Shown: in pieces, positions 23,566-28,797 of the stretch
Numbering within the stretch: position 1 is the stretch's first letter
How the letters are laid out: every line of letters begins with the position of its first letter
Source of the DNA: CAYRGE01 sp964423985
GTDB taxonomy: Bacteria > Patescibacteriota > Minisyncoccia > Phycocordibacterales > CAYRGE01
Assembly (NCBI GenBank): GCA_964423985.1
Contig: CAYRGE010000002.1
Location: 1 to 28,797, forward strand
Direction: 5' to 3'
DNA length: 28,797 nt
Program-made: the position numbers and the translations under genes
Notes under the pieces: model-generated
The model's input: only the letters and a program-made list of their open reading frames with translations
Databases searched by the model: none
Told to the model about the DNA's origin: nothing

Positions 23566-24634
23566 TTAACGCTTCTCTAACTAATTCTTCGTCTACACCA
23601 TTTACTACTTTATGCTTCCCAATCCTTTCCAAAACAACCAAACTAATCCCCCCATCAGTACTAATCTTATCTTTTTTTAGATAACTAATTACATGTTCTA
23701 AGTTAATTAAATTTGGAAACCTTGATGGTAAATTAGCCATATCAAGTAATTTTTCTTGAATTTTAAGTTCTCTTTGACTCAGAAGGCCACTCTGGCAACT
23801 GATATAACCACTTATACGCATACCTAGAGCAACAGCCTCTCCGTGCCTAAAGTTAAACTCTGAAATTCCTTCAAGTGCATTAGCAAAAGTATGACCATAA
23901 CTTAACCCTTTGTGTATTCCATTCTCGTCATATGGGTCCTTTTCTACTAATCTGGCTTTAATCTTTAATGATTCATAAATAATTTTATCCCAATCGCAGG
24001 ATTTTAAATTAGAAGAATTAAGGGAAAGCTCGTCTAAAAGATACTCAGTAAATGACGCTGAATCAATTAATGCGTGTTTAATTATTTCGCTAAGTCCTAG
24101 ATTTATTTCTTTTATACTTAATGATTGCAAAAAGTTTGTATCACAAACAGTTATGTTTGGAGAATAAAAACTACCAATAATGTTTTTAAGAAGCTTATAA
24201 CTAATGGCTACTTTATTTATAATAGTATCCCCTTGTGCCATTAAGGTTGTTGGTATAAACACCATATCAACCCCTCTCATATAAACAGAGGCTAAGAAAC
24301 CTGTTATATCACCAACAATACCACCACCCAAAGCCACAAGACACCCTTTTCTATTTAAGTTTTCTTTAATACAACGCTCTACGGAAAAGTTTAAAAAATC
24401 AAGACTTTTACTGTCTTCATTTGGTTCTATAAATATTACATCTACTGGTTTTAGTTTTTCCTTTAACTCACTAAGTAAATTACTGTATATTTTTGCAAAA
24501 TTTGTATCACACAAAATAATAAAACTAGAATATTTTTTAGTTAAAAGTTCGTCGGTGAACAACTTAGATAAATCTTTTCCTGTAATAATTTTTTGCTTTT
24601 TATTTGGAAGGGATACAGTTATATTTTTATTCAT
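23549..24634 (-). CDS. Sugar-phosphate cyclase, divergent 3-dehydroquinate synthase family
   Basis: The 361 aa protein has the family fold: NAD-binding GGGIVGD (103-109), TTLMAQGD with D136, K141, the K150-N151 pair in LKNIIGSF, and the zinc ligands E183 (GLSEIIKH), H248 (YGHTF) and H264 (RHGEAVALGM). Two residues that bind the substrate carboxylate in true dehydroquinate synthase, an Arg and an Asn before the GHT motif, read H241 and S245 here, and the glycine-rich loop before K141 is shortened. This suggests another sugar-phosphate cyclisation, as in EEVS or DOI synthase enzymes, rather than shikimate synthesis. No other shikimate gene is present. The ATG at 24634 overlaps the upstream gene by 8 nt; another in-frame ATG is at 24655. 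Confidence 0.82.
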   Translation of the reverse strand: MNKNITVSLPNKKQKIITGKDLSKLFTDELLTKKYSSFIILCDTNFAKIYSNLLSELKEKLKPVDVIFIEPNEDSKSLDFLNFSVERCIKENLNRKGCLVALGGGIVGDITGFLASVYMRGVDMVFIPTTLMAQGDTIINKVAISYKLLKNIIGSFYSPNITVCDTNFLQSLSIKEINLGLSEIIKHALIDSASFTEYLLDELSLNSSNLKSCDWDKIIYESLKIKARLVEKDPYDENGIHKGLSYGHTFANALEGISEFNFRHGEAVALGMRISGYISCQSGLLSQRELKIQEKLLDMANLPSRFPNLINLEHVISYLKKDKISTDGGISLVVLERIGKHKVVNGVDEELVREALIRFQP

Positions 24635-25406
24635 TTTTTGCTTTTGTAAAAACATAATAAGAAAATTTTTCTATATATTCATCAGTCCGACAAAATATCT
24701 TTAGCAACTCTGCTCTGTCGTTTAATTGTTGCCATTTGCGTACAATCTGAATATTTTCTTCTAAAACACTAAAATCAAAATTAGAAAATATTAATTTTGA
24801 TTGTTTCAATGCATCATTATTACTATATTGTGGAATTCCAGTAAAATACTGAACGGCTAGTTTTGTTATTATAAAAGCAGCCCGTATTTCTTTTTTAAGT
24901 AATTCCTTCAATTCATCTATTGAATCATCTGATGCTCTGGTTAGAGTACGCCTATTCCTGCGAAGAAACATTCCGATATTACTGATACTATAGTTTTTCA
25001 TCATTTCATTGTTTGGCATATAAATATCTTGTATGCCTGCTGATTTCTTTAGGTATACAATTCTATCTGGATATTTTTTAATATCAATAAAAGCTTGAAG
25101 TGTTTTTCCATCAAGTAAGATATCTGGAGTTTTGGGATTTAAAAATTCTTCCTTTACAATAACATTTAAACCATGTTTAACCCCCGAAGAATTCTCTAGT
25201 TGAATTAAAGCTTTAGCTATAGTACGCTTCACCTCAAAGTCTAGAGTTTCGACAACAACAAGAAGGTCTAAATCACTCCACCCGTCTTTGTGCGTATTCT
25301 GTGGCACACTACCACTAAGGATAATTGCAAAAAGATTATCTTTTAAAATATCCTTAAACTTGCCGATGGCAACTTCTTTAACCTTGTTTAAATCTGAACC
25401 ATTCAT
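24627..25406 (-). CDS. Nucleotidyltransferase of the DNA polymerase beta superfamily
   Basis: The 259 aa protein starts with a nucleotidyltransferase domain whose motif is SGS (31-33) then WSDLDLLVVV (SDLD 44-47), with the two metal-binding aspartates present. The C-terminal half (about residues 130-259) is all helical, as in kanamycin nucleotidyltransferase-like enzymes or HEPN partners. Such enzymes transfer NMP to hydroxyls of antibiotics, sugars or proteins; the acceptor here is unknown. It overlaps the NUDIX-glycosyltransferase gene by 29 nt and the cyclase by 8 nt, so the three are co-translated. A minimal nucleotidyltransferase antitoxin is less likely, because no separate HEPN toxin is adjacent. 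Confidence 0.82.
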   Translation of the reverse strand: MNGSDLNKVKEVAIGKFKDILKDNLFAIILSGSVPQNTHKDGWSDLDLLVVVETLDFEVKRTIAKALIQLENSSGVKHGLNVIVKEEFLNPKTPDILLDGKTLQAFIDIKKYPDRIVYLKKSAGIQDIYMPNNEMMKNYSISNIGMFLRRNRRTLTRASDDSIDELKELLKKEIRAAFIITKLAVQYFTGIPQYSNNDALKQSKLIFSNFDFSVLEENIQIVRKWQQLNDRAELLKIFCRTDEYIEKFSYYVFTKAKNE

Positions 25407-26781
25407 AATCTTTAATAGAATTAATTTTCATTTTTACGTAAGTATTTATAGAGAATCTAATAAACCTATAAAATAAAAAAGCTATTTTTTTATTCCATGG
25501 CAAGGCCATAATTCTTTTATATTCAATTTTACGAAAAAGCGCTTTGTTGCACTCTTCAACTCTTTCTTTTGTAAAAAATTCTGACACTTGTTTTGATCCA
25601 AACATAATGCGGACAAACCTTCTGTAATAATCATAAACACTGTACACAGAATTAAAATAAATGATAGAGCTTTTAACTTCTTTTGTTTTTGGCCAATAAA
25701 TATACTGAATAAACTGATCCTCATTAATTACTTTAGGTAACCTAATAAAACTCTCTCTTCTAAACATCATACATGCACCCCTCATGAATTCACTCTGTTT
25801 ATCATATGGCTGAACATCAAACTTAATACCAAAAATATAATGCCAAAAGAGTTTCCATGGATTCTTACTATTAAGTGGTAATCTACTCCATGAAGAGAAA
25901 ACGCAGCGTAAGCCTGGGTCTTTGATAAACGCTTCTATTAAATTCTTCAAGCACTGATTCTTCAAAATTACATCGTCGTCTATAACACAAAACAAATTCC
26001 CCGAAGAATTCTCAAATATCTTATTCAAGGCTTCAGCCTTGCCTTTATCGCCTTCATTAACGAGAAGCTTAATATCTATATCTGTGATTTTTTTCTCATC
26101 TATAAAACTTTCCACTAATTCTTTTGTATAATCGGTGCAATGGTCAGCACATACTATTATTTCTTTTTTAATTACTGGGGGTAATTCATTTAACCTTTCC
26201 ACAATTGAAATCAGTGTCTTTTCAATAGTTTTACTTCCGTTATAGGTTGGCACTGCTATAGTAATTGATTTAACATCTGGTAAATCTTTGTAAACCTTAC
26301 TACGTTTATTGTAATAAAAAGACTGCCTAGCTTTTAATAGATTCTCTCTATCAAAAGAAATTTTTTCAAGTGCAACATTAAACAAAAACCATTCTGCTGA
26401 CTCAAAACCTTCCTCTTTCAGAGGTTTAATATTCATTTTTTTGTCACTTTCGAAAACATAAAGATGGACATTTTTGGAATGATTAATTCCACCATCTTCA
26501 AGAGTAAATTCATAGCTATCAACTCCCAAAAAAGAAATGATTTTGGGTGTATCCACGTCTAAAGAAAGTTCCTCTTTTATTTCTCGAAGGGCAGCCTCTT
26601 CGGGTTTTTCGTTTTTTTGTATATGCCCTTTTGGAATAACATATTGCCCGTCTGCCTTTTTTAAAAGTGAAACAAATAATTTATGGGTCGTCGGGTCTTC
26701 AAAAAAAACAAAGCCTCCAGCGGATTCATGCTTTATACAATCTGATGAATATTCAATTTGGTCATTCTTGTCGAATTTCAT
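25378..26781 (-). CDS. NUDIX hydrolase fused to a family 2 glycosyltransferase
   Basis: Residues about 15-150 are a NUDIX domain whose box (52-74) reads G-x5-E-x7-REIKEELSL, intact apart from Ser for the final Gly. Residues about 165-460 are a GT-A glycosyltransferase: IAVPTYNGSKTIEKTL, EIIVCADHCTD, GDKGKAEALNKIF, the DxD-type CVIDDDVIL, GACMMFRRESF, NEDQFI, and an RRFVRIMFGSKQ end. A C-terminal segment has hydrophobic stretches but no clear multi-span region. The fusion would allow hydrolysis of a nucleotide sugar and transfer of the same kind of sugar by one protein, but the substrate is unknown. The ATG at 26781 is preferred over an in-frame TTG at 26793, which overlaps the -10 box. Confidence 0.88.
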   Translation of the reverse strand: MKFDKNDQIEYSSDCIKHESAGGFVFFEDPTTHKLFVSLLKKADGQYVIPKGHIQKNEKPEEAALREIKEELSLDVDTPKIISFLGVDSYEFTLEDGGINHSKNVHLYVFESDKKMNIKPLKEEGFESAEWFLFNVALEKISFDRENLLKARQSFYYNKRSKVYKDLPDVKSITIAVPTYNGSKTIEKTLISIVERLNELPPVIKKEIIVCADHCTDYTKELVESFIDEKKITDIDIKLLVNEGDKGKAEALNKIFENSSGNLFCVIDDDVILKNQCLKNLIEAFIKDPGLRCVFSSWSRLPLNSKNPWKLFWHYIFGIKFDVQPYDKQSEFMRGACMMFRRESFIRLPKVINEDQFIQYIYWPKTKEVKSSIIYFNSVYSVYDYYRRFVRIMFGSKQVSEFFTKERVEECNKALFRKIEYKRIMALPWNKKIAFLFYRFIRFSINTYVKMKINSIKDYEWFRFKQG

Positions 26782-26792
26782 AATATATTGCA

Positions 26793-26829
26793 ATTATACT
26801 TCGTTTACACGTTTTAGCTAGGAGCTAAA
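26793..26829 (-). promoter_or_regulatory. -10 box and operator-like repeat of the glycosyltransferase operon
   Basis: A perfect TATAAT (26798-26793) lies 11 nt before the ATG at 26781. No good -35 is visible, but a 7-bp inverted repeat (TTTAGCT at 26813-26819, AGCTAAA at 26823-26829) covers the -35 region. This arrangement suggests repression or activation by a dimeric regulator. There is no Shine-Dalgarno, so the mRNA would be almost leaderless. Confidence 0.45.
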
Positions 26830-26861
26830 TTACTCTTCATCGTTACTATTTGAAATATTTA

Positions 26862-26898
26862 TAAAAAGTAGCCCCATCAGAATTATCTAATAGGGCTA
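26862..26898 (-). terminator. Intrinsic terminator of the NDP kinase-fusion gene
   Basis: On the minus strand TAGCCC (26898-26893) pairs with GGGCTA (26874-26869) across an 18-nt loop, and CTTTTTAT follows. It lies 14 nt after the stop at 26912, so the fusion gene is monocistronic. Confidence 0.75.
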
Positions 26899-26911
26899 AT
26901 GGAGTCTTTTA

Positions 26912-27889
26912 TCAGAGATATTTTTCAACAACCAAATCGATATGTTGATAAAGTTTTTCAAGAGTTACAGAATTATCAATTACATCATCTGAAATTTCTT
27001 TTAAGGCAGGTATCCCTGATTTTTCTTTTACCTCATCTCGTGGAAGAAGATATTTTTGAGCATCCATCACACTCGACAGGTTTTCTCGTTGCATCTGGCG
27101 ACGAAGCCGAATTGTTTGCGAAAGATCTATGAACAAGATACGAAAGTGGCTATCGAGTTTTTGTTTTAAATACGGACCCAGCCCACCACCATAAAGACTT
27201 TCAATTGAAGCCGCTGTTACTTCAAATCTTTCCATTTCCACAAGAAGTTCATCTATAAATGCGTCCCACAAAGCGTATGGATCCCTTTCTTCCTGTTGAC
27301 GTAAAAAAATATAAAACTCCTGATCAGGAGACCACCTACGATGAATCTTCTCAAAAAGTCTAACTATCTTAAGTCTCTTAATCCCTTTTGAGTCAAGATA
27401 TTCTCCAACAGTACTTTTACCACATTCACTCATTCCAGTAAGAGCAAAAATCATTTTATTCCCTAGGCGATTTTTATTCATACTTATACTGTTTTCAAAA
27501 ATTTGCTCAGACAATTCTAATTCACTTATTGCGGATTGTGAAGAATCAGGAGCATGTGCTACGTTTTTAATACAATCTTCGGAATAAAAACCGCGGATTC
27601 CTTCTGGGTATCGTCCGATAATTTTCCATTTAACCTTATCCACCGCATCATCCCCTTCAATTTTCATCAAAAGAACTGGTGCGGAACTAACCCACTCAAC
27701 AACATCTGTAAAATAAGTCTCCTCTCTTTCGTCCCAGTACAAAGACTCAACCCATTCACGACTAAGTTGCACCCGAGTGTGTTTTACCACACGCAATTCG
27801 TTTTCCTGAAGAGAATGAAGGATTTGTCCAACCAAACCCTTTGCAATGCCATCAGGCTTGACGATAATAAGAGTCTGTTGATTAGACAT
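26912..27889 (-). CDS. Nucleoside diphosphate kinase fused to a P-loop kinase
   Basis: Residues 1 to about 130 are an NDP kinase: VKPDGIAKGLVGQIL with K11, the central helix pair, and the phospho-histidine H112 in NVAHAPDSSQSA. The stretch between the two is shortened by about eight residues (GRYPEGIRGF), losing part of the usual nucleotide loop. Residues about 145-325 are a P-loop kinase with GMSECGKST (152-160) and an end with DDVIDNSVTLEKLYQHID, as in dephospho-CoA kinase and deoxynucleoside kinase-like proteins. The fusion would pair NTP supply with a second phosphoryl transfer. It has a strong Shine-Dalgarno (GGAGGTG, about 27895-27900), the only clear one in the window, and its own terminator. 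Confidence 0.86.
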   Translation of the reverse strand: MSNQQTLIIVKPDGIAKGLVGQILHSLQENELRVVKHTRVQLSREWVESLYWDEREETYFTDVVEWVSSAPVLLMKIEGDDAVDKVKWKIIGRYPEGIRGFYSEDCIKNVAHAPDSSQSAISELELSEQIFENSISMNKNRLGNKMIFALTGMSECGKSTVGEYLDSKGIKRLKIVRLFEKIHRRWSPDQEFYIFLRQQEERDPYALWDAFIDELLVEMERFEVTAASIESLYGGGLGPYLKQKLDSHFRILFIDLSQTIRLRRQMQRENLSSVMDAQKYLLPRDEVKEKSGIPALKEISDDVIDNSVTLEKLYQHIDLVVEKYL

Positions 27890-27892
27890 CTT

Positions 27893-27903
27893 TCACCTCC
27901 TTT
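27893..27903 (-). promoter_or_regulatory. Strong Shine-Dalgarno of the NDP kinase-fusion gene
   Basis: On the minus strand AAAGGAGGTG lies 4-5 nt before the ATG at 27889. It is complementary to the canonical 16S rRNA tail and fixes the start. The contrast with all other genes here, which have no or weak sites, is notable. It could mean high expression or a different origin. Confidence 0.8.
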
Positions 27904-27958
27904 TTTAATTAATGAAGAACAACAACTAACCGTAGTGTCACATAATTATTATATTTTG

Positions 27959-28797
27959 TCAATATGTGTAGCATTGCAGCGTCAAGTTTACACCTCCTAA
28001 CTCTTTTAATCTCTCAATAGGAGTAACACCATCCATCCCCAATCCACGATGTTTCTTCCTCCAGTTGTAGTAATAAAGAAACAAAGTAAGTTTGTATTGC
28101 ATTGTCTCCAATGAGTCAGAAGGTAGGAAACCAAAACGAAGACCTTTCTCATTGAGAGTACGATGGAATCTCTCTATCTTACCATTCTCTTCGGGACAGT
28201 ATGGTGTGTTCATACGATGTTTTATTCGTTTGTTTTTCAAATATTCTCTGACTTTTAATGCGATAAGCTCTTTTACCTTGGTCTGTTCTGATCTTCTGTA
28301 TTGGGAAAGGTGCTCTGGCAACAACCTTCTCTAAAAAATCCAAGGTGTTTTCTGTATTTGCAATGCCATAACTCCATGCGAATACCCATCTTGTTGCATC
28401 ATCAATTATTGTGTAAATTACCTTGCCTTGTTTGTACCCATAAGGGTATTTGGTATCCATTTACAGTTCCATACCCGGTACTTGATGCGCATAGAGTCTT
28501 TTCTTCCACTTCTTTCTCGTATGTGGAAGTTTGTTGTGTATCTTACGTCATTACGCTTGAGTATGCGATATATGGTAGAAGGATTGAGTTCTGTGTTGTT
28601 TTTATGTAATAGATGGTCATGCAGTGTTTCCACTCCGTCATTCCAGTATTTTTTGGATATTTGTATTACCAGTTGCTCTATCTCTGCAGAAGTGCGATTG
28701 TGCGCTTTTCTGCCCCCTGTCTTTTTTCTTGTGGTTAAACCGTCAATTCCGAACCTTTTGTATCTGGATAGCCATTTATGGACACTCTGGCGTGATA
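27959..28797 (-). pseudogene. Decayed IS481-like transposase, 5' end beyond the window
   Basis: The frame from the window edge encodes a helix-turn-helix (SRQSVHKWLSRYKRFGIDGL) and a second winged segment up to MRIK. There, at about 28481, one base is missing and the frame shifts. The core resumes as VPGMEL, a TAA (28461-28463), then MDTKYPYGYKQGKVIYTIID, the first catalytic Asp region. A one-base A-run expansion (28271-28274) breaks TDQG from KELIALKVREYL. The last part, with NTPYCPEENGKIERFHRT, keeps the third acidic residue. Two frameshifts and a nonsense codon make it inactive. DDE spacing and motifs fit IS481 better than IS3. Confidence 0.9.
27965..27994. mobile_element. Candidate inner end (terminal inverted repeat) of the IS481-like element
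   Basis: The stretch starting TGTGTAGCATTGCAGCGTCA lies at the 3' end of the transposase frame and begins with the TGT typical of IS481 ends. The partner end is outside the window, so it cannot be confirmed. A TTGACA (27962-27957) just outside it could serve as a -35 for the NDP kinase-fusion gene. Confidence 0.35.

Noticed and set aside
23549..24634. Housekeeping aroB of the shikimate pathway
   Set aside because: Carboxylate-binding residues differ, no other aro gene is near, and the gene overlaps a nucleotidyltransferase in an accessory operon.
24627..25406. Antitoxin of a HEPN-MNT toxin-antitoxin pair
   Set aside because: No separate HEPN toxin gene adjoins; the helical half is part of the same protein and the partners are biosynthetic.

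Overview
The window is AT-rich bacterial DNA that looks like Candidatus Patescibacteria (CPR), probably a parcubacterial lineage. This is inferred from short genes in a tight head-to-tail layout, few Shine-Dalgarno sites, a type IV pilus locus with no secretin gene, and a NusB-NUDIX fusion. TGA is used as an ordinary stop (for example at 8050-8052), so the standard bacterial code applies rather than the Gracilibacteria code.

Layout. Positions 1-319 hold a composite repeat. Positions 320-7366 (minus strand) carry housekeeping genes: rnc, a nusB-NUDIX fusion, rpmF with a long charged tail, a membrane-anchored HEPN-like protein, gatA, gatC, a second composite repeat, and ligA. Positions 7481-18818 (minus strand) form a nearly complete type IV pilus/competence locus: pilM, pilN, pilO, a PilP-like protein, pilB, a CheY-like regulator, pilT, pilC, the major pilin with its own promoter and terminator, the prepilin peptidase and four minor pilins. 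comF, a DNA-uptake-associated phosphoribosyltransferase-like gene, is divergent on the plus strand at 18916-19572. Another repeat and tRNA-Ser(GCU) follow.

From the tRNA rightwards the content is accessory. Positions 19967-22103 hold GC-rich hairpins, the 3' remnant of a serine recombinase, a phage terminase-small-subunit-like protein and a ParB-methyltransferase fusion with an altered catalytic motif. The 500 bp upstream of the methyltransferase has a strong promoter, a run of hairpins (two sharing a 16-nt loop) and a perfect intrinsic terminator. This looks like an undescribed structured RNA or an attenuated leader. Positions 22612-26781 hold a small cluster: an HprK-like protein with a degenerate P-loop, facing an overlapping operon of NUDIX-glycosyltransferase, nucleotidyltransferase and a divergent sugar-phosphate cyclase. 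The set resembles the kinase, cyclase, nucleotidyltransferase and glycosyltransferase complement of C7-cyclitol pathways, but the chemistry is unproven. Next is a monocistronic NDP kinase/P-loop kinase fusion with the only strong Shine-Dalgarno site seen. The window ends in a decayed IS481-like transposase.

How the parts work together: the pilus locus would build and retract a pilus, plausibly for DNA uptake with ComF or for host-cell contact. The housekeeping block serves RNA processing, tRNA amidation and DNA ligation. The right third is a patchwork of transferred and decaying elements around tRNA-Ser.
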